From NCBI RefSeq assembly GCF_000005505.3, contig NC_016133.3, positions 42,869,237 to 42,933,236 of the forward strand: 64,000 bases of DNA, in the 5' to 3' direction. This document shows positions 47,901-60,830 of this stretch, piece by piece. The notes beneath the pieces were generated by a model. That model worked only from the letters and a program-made list of their open reading frames with translations. It ran no database searches and was not told where the DNA came from. The stretch's first letter is position 1, and every line of letters begins with the position of its first letter. The DNA comes from Brachypodium distachyon. Taxonomy: Eukaryota > Streptophyta > Magnoliopsida > Poales > Poaceae. The position numbers and the translations under genes are program-made.

Positions 47901-50900
47901 AGATCTGAAGCAAGTTCACCTCTCAAAGCATTCCATAGTAGAAGCTTACCGTCACCTTTTGCTCCACTAGTGACAACCAGACCTATAAATGCACACTACG
48001 TTCAAAACTAGAATAATTTAAACTGAAATTAAAATAAAGATGATTTATAAAGGATTCAAACAGAGCAGAACAAGAGTTTAAATACAACAAAAAAAAATGC
48101 AATGCTTTAGGGCTCCAAAAGGAACCTTTATCCCTGATTCCCTGTGATAATCCTTTGTATTGATGTGCAGAGTGCATAGGCAAAAGGGATTCACAACAGT
48201 AGGATACGACATCCACAATGAAAATCAAGTTGTGTGTCATGCGAGGAAAAATCAAAATGTTTAATGGCAGAGAGATCCACATAGAAGCTCATCCTCTAAA
48301 AGAAGGTAAAATTACAAGCAAAACAAACCAGACTGAAGGGAATACTTCTTTTTCTACTTGTAGCTAGTACTTTGTTTTGCCAAATTAGATGTTAGTTACT
48401 CACTTGGTCCCTACAGTGCTCGAAAAGCTGTCGCTTTGGGCATTCGCCACTAATTTCTATGGCAATATCAATATATGTCTAAACTAGTAAACCCCAATAA
48501 AAATTTAATCATTTGATTTTGAAGTATTGAATCTAAATGCTTTTAAGATTATCAGTAATCAAAGTTTCTACAGTTTGACTTTGCCTATATCCAAAATGAC
48601 AAGCTTTAGAAACTGGATAAAGTATAAATTCTAAAAAAGGTTTCTAAACGGTTATAAATCAAGGGTAAAAAAATACAGAAGTTAACATAGGCTCACTTTA
48701 TTGTCATGCACACGTTCAACGAAACACATGACATCTCAAACAAGACTGCTGGTATGCAGCAAGGAGTCCAAGATTGGACAGAGATGCAACCGCATTGTAC
48801 AATTGCAGTACCAGTAAGCACCAGGCACAACCACTTGGGTACAATAAAACTAAACAGTGCCTAAAATTGCTTGCTTGTGCTGGAACCCTACTTCAATCAG
48901 TCATAGTTTTATAATCTAACTACTAATGGTGCCATAAATCTACAAGCACAACCTGCGTAAACATATTTCAGATCTCAGACCTATTCCTTACAGCTCTTAA
49001 CTCAAAACAGCAAATAAAGACAATAAAAAAGGTATCTCGAAAAAAGACAAGTACAGCGTACAGTTACTTAGTAGACACAGAAATAAAATAAGGCTGTTGA
49101 GAGTTGACATACAGGATTGCCACTTATTCACTGCCATAGCATTAATTTTTTGAGTATGCCCCACTGAGTTTTCATCATCGCCACCAAGGGTGTAGAGGCA
49201 AGAGCCCGTAATGCAGTCCCATACCTATGTTTATGTGTAGAGAAAATTTTAACATCAGTATTTTTTTGTTCGTAATATTAACTAGTTAGTACTGAGCAAA
49301 GAAGACAAGACTCTGCATCACCTTTAGTAAATTAGAACCACAAGATACAACGCTTGCTCCTTTGACTGCAAATGAGATTGCCTGGATCTGAGAAAAAAAA
49401 ATCAACAGAACTAAATTAACACTAATAAGCAGAGCAACATGGCAAAAAGAATATGCCATACCCCCAAATACTAACAAGAAATCAAATCCCGAATAACATC
49501 TTACAATGAGTACTTAAAGTCGAGAGAGGGTAGTACTAGCATTGAATTTATTTTATGTAGCAACATGGTTGCGGTAGAAACAGATATTTATCAAAGGTGC
49601 CCACTTTCTCTTTGTATGGGACATGCTTCAAACAAATGTGACAAAAAAATGAGCATGAAGAATGCAAGTAAATATTGCAGGAGAGAGAAGGTTGAGCATG
49701 TCACACAATCACTTCTTTTGTATTTTTCATGGCAGTGGTCTTAACTGTTATGGTTATTTCCCAACAAGGAAAGCATACTATTTTTCAAGCACAAAAGGAT
49801 AAAGGCTGAATGCGGTAAGAATCCACAATCTCGGAAGTCAGAATTATGGATGCAAACAGGATCCCTTATTATCCTGTCTGTAGGCCAACCTTCAAATTTT
49901 CAAGATAAATTTTGAGCAAAAAAATATCATTTCAATTAGGACGGGACCCCGCTTGCATCCCTAGTCAGCAGATACTCTATGGGTAGGTACGAAAGAAATA
50001 AACTTATATGGCATACCTTAGTACTGTGGCCCCTAAGTTGAATGGACCTTCCCGAAAGAAGATTGAAAAGCAACAATTCATTTGGTGCCTGAATGAATGG
50101 AATAGTATGTTATATGAATCAAAAGAAAGGCACTACAAAAATATAAATTAAAAAACAAAGAATAATAAGGGGGCATCAGGACATTTCACTGAATATGTAA
50201 ACACCAGGCGTGTTTCCAGTCCCCCATCCCAGGGCTCCCTCTCAATGCTACTGCTAGAAAATTTTGAACAGAAAATGGACTGATATAATAAATAATTGTT
50301 ACCAACCTCATTAGAGCAAGAAACAAGCTGAGGCAACCCTTCTGGATGAAACTTCACATCAAGAACTTTGCGTACACCTTGCTGAGCCAACAAAAAGTAA
50401 CAATTTAAGAACAAAATGTGTATATGGGAAAAATATAGAGTAAAGCACATGATAGGTCCTTCAACTTGTGACACATCACTTTGATCTCTGAACTTGAAAA
50501 TTGCCCGTTATATACTTAAACTTGTGCAAGTGAGTCAATGAAAGTCCAAATAACACTTTCTTGGTAAATAAAATTGTAACTCAATCTAAATCACAGTTTG
50601 ATCATGCAAGCACCATTTTGGATAAGTAATATGATTGAATTCAGAGAAAGTTTCCGCATGTCAGTTCAACGGGCAACTTACACAAGCTTCTGATTAATCT
50701 TTAGTAATCACATGGTAAACTTTTCCAAGTACTGTTGCAAGAACGGTCTTTCAAGCAAACCAAGTCACTGAGGTCACCAGTTCTTTGTATTTTTCAGTTC
50801 AACTGTTGAACCGCTGCTCAATTCAGTTTTTAATCTATGTTTGAAATAACTTCCAACTTAAGAGAGCTAAAGTGCAAACCGCCAGATATCAAGTCATCAA

Positions 50901-53900
50901 TTATTTGAATTCATACCAAATAGCATTACCAGGTATTTGAGAGACCCATACCCTGTCATGAGGCTGATCAGAAGGTGCACTAGACGTATAAGCGCATGAA
51001 GTTGGGCACCAAGATAAGTAACTTTTTTTCACAGCATGTACCCCAGGCCCTTCAAACTGGACAGCAGGAGAATTCCATCCTAATATTGAAATCAAGAGTA
51101 ACCCATTATGATTTTGAAAATGAAAACCATACGTACAGTTTTTTAGAAATAACAGAGCAGTCAGAACAATCATATTGGTTAGAGATGAAAACAAACATGC
51201 CTTCAAGAAATGGGGTCCATCGTTCACAGCTCCTTCCAACATAGCCTCCGTAAGAACAAACTTGAGACCAGTTGGTACCAATTTCACGCCCCTCTAGGCA
51301 GAACAATAGGTTTTTCTTAATAGATCGATGTGGAAATGAATGGTTGACATGTCCCTTCCATATATTGAAACTTCTTGCACCATCACTATGTGAACTTGAA
51401 TTCTGTTCATGCTGCAAAGTTCCTGTCACATCACTTTTCAGTCGATATGAATCATGCAACGCATTGCGATTATATAACTGCAGAATATGAAAAGCTTTTG
51501 GCATGGCCTCTTCAGAGATTAATCAACAAGCCCAAGATTTATATAATATACATTAAACAGCCAGTAGGATGTACCCTACATCCATGAATTAACTTGTATC
51601 AAACAGAACAACAGAAGATTAATCTTACCACCAAGAAAAAGGACGTACCTGTTGCAGCTTCACTGTAACACCATGCGGGTGTAACAATGATAGGGTTTCT
51701 CTTTCTCTTTTGTCCAAATTCACTCTCCACAGCTCCTCCTGGGTTTGACTGTTCATTGACATAAATCTTCGTCACATCCACAGGGTTCGATGTGCTTGCA
51801 GTAGTTGCCCCTTCTTGGATGCATATGTTAGTCTCTGGCTTTTGAAAATCCATATACGAGGAGTCTGTATCTTTAATGGCAACAGTACGACACTGATTTA
51901 ACAGCACACTGGTCAACTGATTCTGCAAATCTGTCAAACTGGAATACATGTAAGAATATATCATCACATGTCATTAATAAATGACTAGAGAAAAATAATT
52001 CACTAGTAATCCTAGCTATAGTAGAGTTAAATGCATACAGTTCATATTTGAGGAGAGCTTCTTTCTTTTTGGACAATGACGTATCTGTGTCCTTTATAGT
52101 TGCACTGCCACCTGGAAGTCTACTTGCACTGCCACCTGGAAGTCTACTTGCACTGCCACCTGGAAGTCTACTTGCACTGCCAACTGGAAGACTACTTGCA
52201 CTGCCACCTGGAAGTCTACTTGCATTGCCACCAGGAGATCTGCTTGCACTGCCACCTGGAGATATGCTTCCATTACCACCTATGAAAAAGCAGAATGCTT
52301 ATGATTAAAGAGGCACAAAAAATTATCACTTCCAGAAAAGATACAAAATCAATTAAAGTAAAACCTGTGACAGGAGGTAGAGATTTCGGCAAGGTCACTG
52401 CACTCTCCTGTGGGGTCACTGGAACAGCACTTGGCCGGACCGTGGCTCTAGCCGCAGAAAGTTGTAGTGTCTGTCATTGAAGCATAAAGTTTGTAAAGCT
52501 AGTATATTCAAGTTAAAAAGGTTAATGGTAACAAGAAAGAACGTGAATCAATAGCATGCCAGGACTATCTAGACCTGCTGCGCAATCTTGTTTTTTGTAA
52601 AAAAAAAGGCAACATATGGATGTGAAACACAACCACTCCCCCTACCTCCTATAGACAGCTAGAAAGTTTCTAACTCTTTTGTGCCCGATGGATATAAAAT
52701 CAAGCAAATAGATAAAACAACTGTAAGATATTAGCATCAGTATGATGTATGAATGAAGTACTATAAATTGACTATCATCTACAAAGTTATAAATCTCATG
52801 AGCCTATAAAGAAAATAAAAATATTTCTCCCACCAAATAACCAAAGTGATTCAGAAGAATATAGGTACCTTTGGCAACTTCCCTCTCTTCTTCAGCAACT
52901 TCAAGTGCATCCGCTGGCTGTAGTGAATCAGATGATATTTTGAATGCTTCTCAACCAGCCTATCCATCACCTGTGGGTTCGATGCAAGCCAGTCCGATAT
53001 CTGCTTTGATGTAACCAGCGAGTCCATCTCAAGAGTTTCTAGCCATTGATATACAGGCTTCCAGAGATCAGTTCGCTGGAACCTGTACGGGAATGCACTT
53101 TGCTCTGCATCTAAAACCTGTTGAAAATGAGAAACAAAAGGTGCACCTTGAACTTATCTTCCTTGATAGTTGGAGGATTAGAGGAGTGCAAAAGGAAACT
53201 ATGTCTAACAGATCTAGATGCCACCATGCCAGTCCTATGTGCTATTTTGCAGATTATGTTTAGCTAATGGACCTCATAAACATAGTTCAAGTAGGAGTTC
53301 AATGTGCTCCAACTAGAGTTCCAATAACAACAACAGGGATTCTAGTTCATGAAATACTGGAAACTATTCAAACAATTCAGGAAACCTAACTTGGCAAACT
53401 GACAGGGATTCTAGTGCATGTAATTCTTTCCATGAGTAGTGGCACTTCAGCATTTGGGGGCAGCATAGTCATGGATAGATGTAAAATCTACCCATCCATA
53501 AATCTATCATAATCCGTGATGAACCATTGTAAGATCCTTAAGAGCTCTGGTTGATCAATCAATCCAATTAAGGATCACATAATAACTCGAGCCAAGTGCG
53601 AATCAGCCATGGAGGAAAGGGGTAGACGGGGTTACCTGGTCGCCGCGAAGCGCAAGGAGGCGCTGGTGGAGCTGGGAGCGGGGGAGGGACGGGAGGTCGG
53701 GACGGTGGGCGTCGATGTAGGCGTCGACCTCGGGCTCGGTGGGAGGGCGGCCGTCGGGGAAGGACTCGAGCCAGGCGCGCGCGGCTATCTCCCATGGGTG
53801 CGGCGGGCGCGTGGAGGACGGCTGCGCGGCGGCCGGGGGAGGGGGAGGGTTGGGGGGCGTGGTCGGGGTAGCGCTGGCGGTGGCGGGGGCGGCGGGGTTC

Positions 53901-53986
53901 TGCTGGTGGAACGGCGGCACGGGGAGTGGGAGCGGCGCGTCCGGGGGTAGCGCCCGGAGCGGGAGGATGGCCTGCGGCTCCGGCAT
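44997..53986 (-). CDS. WD40 repeat protein with plant-type N-terminal helical region, ~879 aa
   Basis: Likely a beta-propeller scaffold; the partner and pathway are not evident. Nineteen exons on the minus strand: 53986-53636, 53117-52869, 52470-52365, 52279-52039, 51938-51649, 51293-51201, 51079-50952, 50381-50307, 50088-50017, 49387-49322, 49224-49113, 47982-47886, 47210-47051, 46962-46914, 46833-46751, 46163-45955, 45414-45328, 45251-45176, 45092-44997. The frame closes at 2640 nt. The N-terminus is proline-rich, then WEIAARAWLESFPDGRPPTE and DLWKPVYQWLETLEMDSLVT, a helical module. Exon 4 encodes a GGSASRLP repeat. From about residue 410 come WD units: VLDVKFHPEGLPQLVSCSNE, VWDCITGSCLYTL, KLLLWNALRGELA, VVQLWDIESPESYLSF, TIGLFDIRA, NTLVWDTRLVP, SVGMWDVTLGQP, VAVAPNDEYISTGGSDQKV. 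One intron appears to be GC–AG. The ATG is supported by a TATA box 99 bp upstream. Confidence 0.85.
47509..47611. mobile_element. Stowaway-type MITE, complete
   Basis: 103 bp with termini CTCCCTCCGTCCCATAATTC and GACAAGAATTGGGAG, flanked by TA at 47507-47508 and 47612-47613. It contains the familiar ACATGTATCTAGACG motif. It lies in the WD40 gene intron between exons 47982-47886 and 47210-47051. It is the intact relative of the degenerate copy at 15643. Confidence 0.88.
52104..52282 (-). repeat. In-frame 24-bp coding minisatellite in the WD40 gene
   Basis: GCCACCTGG-type landmarks recur every 24 bp at 52107, 52131, 52155, 52179, 52203, 52227, 52251 and 52275, about 7.5 copies. On the minus strand they encode an octapeptide repeat, consensus GGSASRLP, with variants GGNGSISP, GGSASRSP and VGSASRLP. 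The period is a multiple of three, so copy-number change keeps the frame. Confidence 0.95.
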
Positions 53987-54705
53987 TCGCGCCGGCTTGG
54001 GTGGAGGACGGCCGGAGAGGCCAGGGGCGAACAAGGGTTGAGGCCCGACTGGTGGTTTTGGGAGGGTTTGCTGCGCTTCCTCTCTTTATACCTTGGGGTT
54101 GCTTGCGCGAAATACGGTGAGAATCTGCGGATCAGATAAACGAAGGTGAAATTTCAAACGTACTTCCAGTACTAGCACCCTTCTGTCTTGTCCATGAGAC
54201 CACGAGAGCTTGGGAGAGATGTGAATTGTTTCAAGTTCAAATATCCATCTATCTTTTCATCTTTATTCAAAAATCATGTCCTGCTCTTTCTTCCTTTCTG
54301 ATGAGTTGAAGTGTTCTACTGACTGGCCAATCTGCGCTTCTGCTTAAACGCTAGTTTAAATTTCAGAACAGATGGGTAAACAACACGTTAAACGGATTGC
54401 TGTTTCATTCACTATTTACGCTAGAACTCGCCAGCTAAAGCATTGAAACAACACTCGTTCCCAACTTCTGGAACGAGGAAAACAAATACAGTAGATCTGA
54501 CGAAAATCAAATGGAAAACTTCAGGCCTGACATGGCCTGACAGGCATGTCAGGCGTGAACAGCTACAAAGATCTGGAGTAGTTTTCTATGTGATAGATTA
54601 AAGAGGACAATCAGCACATCAAAAATAGCACACGATTAGTACTAACTGGAAATAGCTTCTGTAAATGTAACTATGTGTTCCTCGTCGATTGCCGGCAGAG
54701 ATTGA
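53987..54705. other. Spacer between RIO1 3' end and WD40 gene 5' end
   Basis: It contains the WD40 gene promoter (TATA at 54085) and the RIO1 3' UTR. No other gene or repeat was noticed. Confidence 0.6.
54085..54091 (-). promoter_or_regulatory. TATA box of the WD40 gene
   Basis: The minus strand reads GGTATAAAGAG, 99 bp before the ATG at 53986, at a normal distance for a short leader. Confidence 0.6.
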
Positions 54706-57700
54706 CTACCGCTTGCACTTAGCTTTTGCCATTTTCTTCCTCTTCTTCTTATCAGCCTTCGGGATCTTCGTCTTGCGAGTTTCCCTCTTTTCTTCCTTCA
54801 CTTTCTTCTTGTTTTCCTTTCGAGCAGCCTTCTTTTCCTCAGGTCCTAACTTTGTGGACTCTTTCCATGAACCGTCTTCATCGGAACTAGTGCAAGATTC
54901 ACTGTCATCTGATCCATCTTCTGTCTTGTTCTCCAACGAGCACTTAGTTTGCAGATCCAAGGGTTCTTCAGGTGTATTTTGTGTCGATTGTTCTTGCTGT
55001 TGTCCAGTAGGCTCATTTTTGGTTCGGACAAATCGTGATAGTGGCTGGTCAAAAAGCTTATCTGCTGTTGGTTCATAAGAAAAGGATGGATTTTGTGTCA
55101 TTGCCATGTTGACAATATCTGCCTCGCATTGCTTCACATGATCCAATGTCTGGTAAAGTAGATAAATATTAGTGGGTGTACCAGATAGTACAAACATACA
55201 AAAGGAATAAACACAATAATAAGAATCTCATTTAAGAGGTCCGGGAGATCACATCCTATATCGTCAACCCTTTATGTAGAGCTAACTACATGAAATAAAA
55301 ATGGCACCAAAACTAACGATACCTTGAACCCAAACTTATAGAAAGTAGCATGGTTTATTTTTGCAGTGATGATGATTGATGAGTAACAAACATACATAGC
55401 AGATAAAAACATGCCTCAGACATTTATTGTCTGTTAACATTAATCTTTCCTACCTGCACCAAGACTGTCGGAACAATTTCATCATCACTTGCATCTGTAT
55501 CTTCATTCTCTAAAATCTTTTGCTGAACCTGATATCATCATGATATTTTGTTAAACCATCAGATCTTCCTTCCCGGGTATGAGCATAGTAAAACAGAGAA
55601 AGCGATGATGATGGTCTAACGTGACTATCGAAAAGTAACATAATGAAATACCTTCTCCAGGTAATCATCAACATCTTCATCAGCAATATTTTGATCAACA
55701 ACAAAATTAAATAGATCTGTTACTGTCATGACAGCAACACCTCGTTTTTTAAAGAAGTCCTGCAGACAGCATAGCACACATTAAACACCACAAGTTATAC
55801 ATGTATAAATTTCAACTTCCGCTCACATTAACATGCAAACAATCTTCATTCAGGAATTCCAACGCTGAAGGATGATCCAGGTCCACAGACTGTGAAACAT
55901 CAATAATGTACAAGTGCCCCTGCACAACAATCAAATAAGAATGGAGATGAGCCAGTTATACAAGAAATTGAAGAGGTTAAACGAGGCTTAATCAAAAGTG
56001 CTCAACTACTACCTCAAAATAAAGAATGTTATATTCACTCAAATCACCATGGACAAGCTTGCACTTTTGGTAGAGTGTCCGCATCGTCGTAACTATCTGA
56101 AAAGAAGCTGCAGTAACTATATGCTAAAATGGTGCACGGTTATAAAAAATCTAACATTTGGGTTGTGTGTTGTTCCTTAGTCAATCTTCTGCACGTAAGA
56201 CCATATTCAGCATAAATTTTGTTTAGTATTTAATGCTCAAAGAAAAATATCATAGACCGTGGGTATGAGCAAATAAAGAATAGGTACTGGTGTGCTAGGT
56301 CAACCGCTAAATTCTGCAAAAGGGTTCTCAGAAATTCGCAGTATTTTGCAACTTAGCATGTAGAAATATAAATGACCATTATAATTTGGTTCAAACAAAC
56401 AAAAACGGTCCCCATAAAGATCGAATGTGGACAAAAAAACTCCTGATGTTTAAGAACTGAGCAAAAAAATACAGAGGCTACCGCCTACCAGTGTGGTCAT
56501 ATTGATGCATGATGTAATAAGTACATCGACATGCCATGGTAAAATTCTACATGGCAGGGTCTAAACACCAATGCCGCATAGCACGCAATTGATACCACCG
56601 ATAGGTAGAAAATGTAGTGTGGGAATGCAACAAAGTATAGCTATATCTTGGATTAAACGCGCATGAAATCCAAAGCGATCAAACACTTCGAAAGTCAACA
56701 CTATTTATATAGCTTTATCTGTGATCATTTCGATACACCAAAGTTTCCATCCACCTCTTACAAAATAAAGGATGACAGAAAGTGACATGCCAAAATGGTT
56801 ACTGCAAAGTGCAAATATTAACTTAATCTTTGCATCTGTCATGTACCTCAAAGTAAGTTTCACGCAACTTGTCATCTGATAAAACAGCATCCTTAAGACG
56901 AGGAGCGTTCCGGCCATCTTTTCCTGAAAAGTAACCAAATATATTATTACATGTAATGGTATTAACATTGAAAGTGCAGTTCTGTAGGATGCTCCACTGG
57001 CAAGGTGTATGTTTTGAACAATTAGTAGGTAGCGATATTAGACCATCGCTATAGGAGAAAGTTGATAAGCACCGACTAAACAATGTTAACATAGGTTTTT
57101 ACCTATAAATTCCATCACCAAAACATGAAGCCTCAACAGCAACGGCAACGGGCATCGGATTCCAGCTGCTCTAACTCTGAACAAGAGTAAGAAGTGGATG
57201 GAATTAAAATATTAGAACCTATTTGATATTTTATTTAACTAGTTGAATGCAGTTTTTCAGGAGATAAAATTATACGGACAATAGGAATATAATTTTAGAG
57301 GTAGAACTAAATCAAGCATAGCAACTATAGTCTATGCACAAACAGAATCCAGTTTCTAACACAAAAATATTCAAGTTCAACAAAAGAGACACATAAAGAA
57401 AAAATATTATCAAATTACTAGAATGAAAATCATGAATAAAGCATCCCTGATGACAATATTTCTCACCGTAAAAGATTCCGCATTTCCTTTTCAGCCCAGG
57501 TCTTTACCATCTTCCGGGGATTATGCTTGCAGTAACCATGTCTAAAGCGATAATCTCCTTGAACATATCGGTCTCTATCCCTGCAACAAGGAAATGTTGT
57601 AGTTCGTTCACATGCCAACATTTTAGAATCAAAAAATAATTTGAAAGGCCATAATCAGCATTCTGCAGAACCTACCAATGAGTACTAGGTTATAAACAAA

Positions 57701-59807
57701 CTGGGTATAGAAAATCCATATCTTACTTAAACACAAGGACAGAAGTTTTATAGACTTTGATTGCTAACTCCTGGCCATCTTTCTTTGTTGCATGATATAC
57801 ATTTGCCTACATAGTAAAAGGACAAATCAACTGCCGCAGTGAATATTCAAGAACAGAAAAAATCCAATTTGAAGTTCACGACACAGTCTCTATATTCTTC
57901 CATCAACAGCTAAAGTAGTCCGTGTCAACAGCTAAAGTAGTCAGTGTTCCGTACACTGTTCTACTTTTTTTTAATCCACATATGCCATGAAATTGGCAAA
58001 CACCATTAGCCATGTCAATACAATATGCACTGCCAATTTAAAGTTACCTCTTTTCCGGTAGAAATACAACCATTTATATTATCAAACACACCACGGTTTA
58101 ACATCTTGAACAAAACCATGCGTGTTCTTGGGTCAATTGCCTGCATATATAAATAAAAGATACCCAGTGTTCAGAAAACTACTTAACTGCAACTATTCAT
58201 TACATAGACTATAGAACTAAAACACGTTATGTCTTCCAATAAATCATAACTTTCCGTAGATGGAGGAATGAACAAGCAATATCACGAAATCATGAGTTTA
58301 GGTAATCAAATCATATGTCCAACAGAACTTGAAGATCCATGAAGATGAGAAATACTAACTAAACCAATGCAGAAGACGAAAAGAATGCATAAGATCAAAT
58401 TATTTACTACTTATCAGGAAAGAGAATAGCACAAAATCAGTCAGGAGGCCAAAATTCACTAGGAACAAATTTCTGCCTCCAAAACATATGATCAGAGCAA
58501 GCAATAGAAAATGAAGCAGAAGCCAGGTCTGACAAAGGTATACCACGAGGATACCAATGCAATTTGGGCCAGTTATATTAATCAGGAATGCAATGGGTTT
58601 TGGAATATATTTAGGCAGAGCAGGAGCCAGAATGAATTTAATACAAAATCTTATTCATGTACATCAAACCAGATGCTTCTTAATGTAGTACATAAGTTCT
58701 GATTTCTTGCATACTGAATAGGAAGAAATCACTGAACCAGGCAGCCACTTGACAGACAGCAAATTCAAGTGAAAGGGAACAGGACTCATTCTTAATTCGT
58801 ATAGAACTACATGAGCTTACAGGCTGAAGTCCAAAGCACAGTATGAAATAAGCATCACCCAAAAGAAAATGTACAAACCTGTTCAACTGTAGCACGATCA
58901 GCCTTCCCGGTGTTCCTTGTTTTCCCAATTGTGGCATCTCTTATGCTGTCCCTGATTTCAGTCGTCACATTATTTGACATCCCGACGTTCATTCTACCTT
59001 CCCACTCCTGAGTCATTCAAAAGTCACCACATCAGCCATTCAGCACAAAATACTACAACACGCAGATGAACAAACCATATCTGCCACAAACGCACAAGTA
59101 CTTCGTCCCAGTAACCATAAGCATATGTGATATAGGTTAAGAATTCAGTGTGTAAATCACAAACAAAATTGCGATCGATGTCAAAACTTGAACATAATTA
59201 CTTCAATCGGTGGTTTAGAGACTTGGAGTGACGCCATAAACCTAATTTTTGCATACTAATAGTCCCAGCTGCAAGATGAAAGGTGGAACTGTTCTGTTTG
59301 CTCCTTTCAGTAACCCGATTAAACCACGAAACCGTAAACCCTACTACTCCCTGATGCCACAAGCCCAACACATGTACAGAAAACAAAATTTCCAGTGGTC
59401 GAATCAGCAGATACCTCCAACGGTCCGGCTCTGAAGTGCGAGTTGAGCTTCTGCGTTTTGTTGGAGAGCGGCTGGAGGGGGCGGGATTGCAAGCCGCCGT
59501 GCGCGTTCGGCCTCCGCGCGGCAGCCGCGCCCCCGGCGGCCGAGTAGGTCCCGGAGACCCGACTCGAGCCGTCCGTGGCCTCCGCTGCGTCCATCCAGTC
59601 CAGCGCATCGCCCACGTCGGAGTCGGAGTCGGAGTCCCACCAGTCCTCATCCTCCTCTTCTGCGTCCGCCTCCGCGGGCTCCTCGCCCGGTGCCGCTGCC
59701 ACCAATTTCTCCTCCGCGTCGGCGAAGCGCCCGTCCGCCTCTCCTTGCTGCAGGGCGAAGGTTCGGAAGTATTCGCCTTCGTTCAACGCTGTGGCGGCGG
59801 CGGCCAT
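54706..59807 (-). CDS. RIO1: Atypical serine/threonine kinase RIO1
   Basis: RIO-family kinase/ATPase needed for the last cytoplasmic steps of 40S subunit maturation. Twelve exons: 59807-59415, 59007-58879, 58140-58048, 57806-57727, 57580-57467, 57176-57103, 56923-56847, 56096-56013, 55919-55827, 55759-55652, 55528-55454, 55149-54706; 587 residues. The N-terminal third is acidic ([20 protein letters not shown]). The kinase core has the RIO nucleotide loop STGKEANVYHA, the ATP lysine in LAIKVYK (K222), the hinge [18 protein letters not shown], the catalytic loop [10 protein letters not shown] (D338, N343) and the metal-binding [13 protein letters not shown] (D355). The long C-terminal tail is acidic, then strongly Lys-rich ([16 protein letters not shown]), as in RIO1 orthologues. 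All catalytic residues are present. It is divergent from Sua5, now separated by a retrotransposon. Confidence 0.97.
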
Positions 59808-59980
59808 GGTTTGGTGCGCTTGTGAGGGAGAAGCAAAACCCATTACCGAGGGCACACACTGGTATAGCTGCTCGTGTTGTCAGGCCGCCCGGGCGATTAA
59901 TAACGTGGCCTCGCGCACCCGGGCCGAAAAAGCTGCGAAAATTCGGCCCGCCAAGGTTCGGTTCAGTGGACTTTTAAGGC
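59808..59980 (-). promoter_or_regulatory. RIO1 proximal promoter remnant
   Basis: About 175 bp remain between the RIO1 ATG and the retrotransposon target site. A site II-like ATGGGCC on the minus strand (GGCCCAT, about 59978-59984) abuts the insertion, and CGGCCCG/CGGGCC motifs lie at about 59900-59955. Confidence 0.45.
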
Positions 59981-59985
59981 CCATC

Positions 59986-60540
59986 TCTCAGCCAAGGATC
60001 AACGCACACGCTAATTGACTGGATATAATACACACAAGAGAGGAATTTCGCAGCACCGCAACTTGTGCTTTTTCCACTTTCACTCAACCCGTTCACAACA
60101 CGATTACAAGGCTTAAGTAGCCGGCCAGAGCAACAAACTGATATTTGCTTCGTGCCACTAACGTGCTTATCAACACACGTCCTAACCCAATGTTTGGCCT
60201 CTTTTTTCTAGATTCGCTTCAGGATCCTTAAGACCCGACCAAACCAAGTTGAGCCTTATCCCAACGGCCACACAAGACTCGGCCAACTCCATGCAGCTGG
60301 CTAACTAACACTGATCACCTTGACTAATTCTAGTGCATGCAAGTACTCAACTAATGGCTACAGTCTGGCCGTTTGCACCGCACGCACTCTCTCTATCTCG
60401 CTTAGTGGTGTGCTCTCTTGCCGATCTCTCTGCCATGTTTATGCATACAGCTAGCTAAAGCTTAGCCGGCTACTAAAACAACATCATGCAATTAGAAATA
60501 AATATGAGACTTAACCTATATGACAAGGTTAACTCCAACA
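59986..60540 (-). repeat. 3' LTR of the gag-only element (555 bp)
   Basis: It is homologous throughout to 61711-62372 except for about 107 bp missing after AAACCAAGTT near 60251. Its outer end reads TCTCAGCC where the other LTR has TGTCAGCC, a substitution in the terminal dinucleotide. Confidence 0.92.
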
Positions 60541-60830
60541 ATCACCCCCTTAACCTTGTTGGCATTTATTTGAATCTCCACGTAGACCTTCAAAGCAGCG
60601 CCGGCTCGTCGCAAGATGGGCATGCTCCTTTCTTGGCTTGGGGCAATCTCTAGAGAAATGCCCGTAGTCTTATCAAAGAGTAAGGAGCAGTTATTTGCAA
60701 TGACGGGTGGATTGGTCAGAGCTGCAAGGAGAGACTCGGTTATGGTGCGATAAAGAGCTTGCTTCAATGCTCGGATCGAGGTAGAAAGTAAGAGCAGTAG
60801 CATATTCATAGGAGAGCTTTGTACTTTAAA

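Noticed and set aside
52104..52282. Regular 24-bp repeats that might suggest a CRISPR-like array
   Set aside because: The units abut without spacers, are in frame, and sit in an exon of a plant gene.
54689..55078. Plus-strand 129-codon frame
   Set aside because: It is antisense to the Lys/Glu-rich RIO1 tail, which yields Phe/Leu/Ser-rich translation by chance.
59436..60018. Plus-strand open frames opposite RIO1 exon 1
   Set aside because: They are shadows of the GC-rich first exon of RIO1, extending into its promoter.
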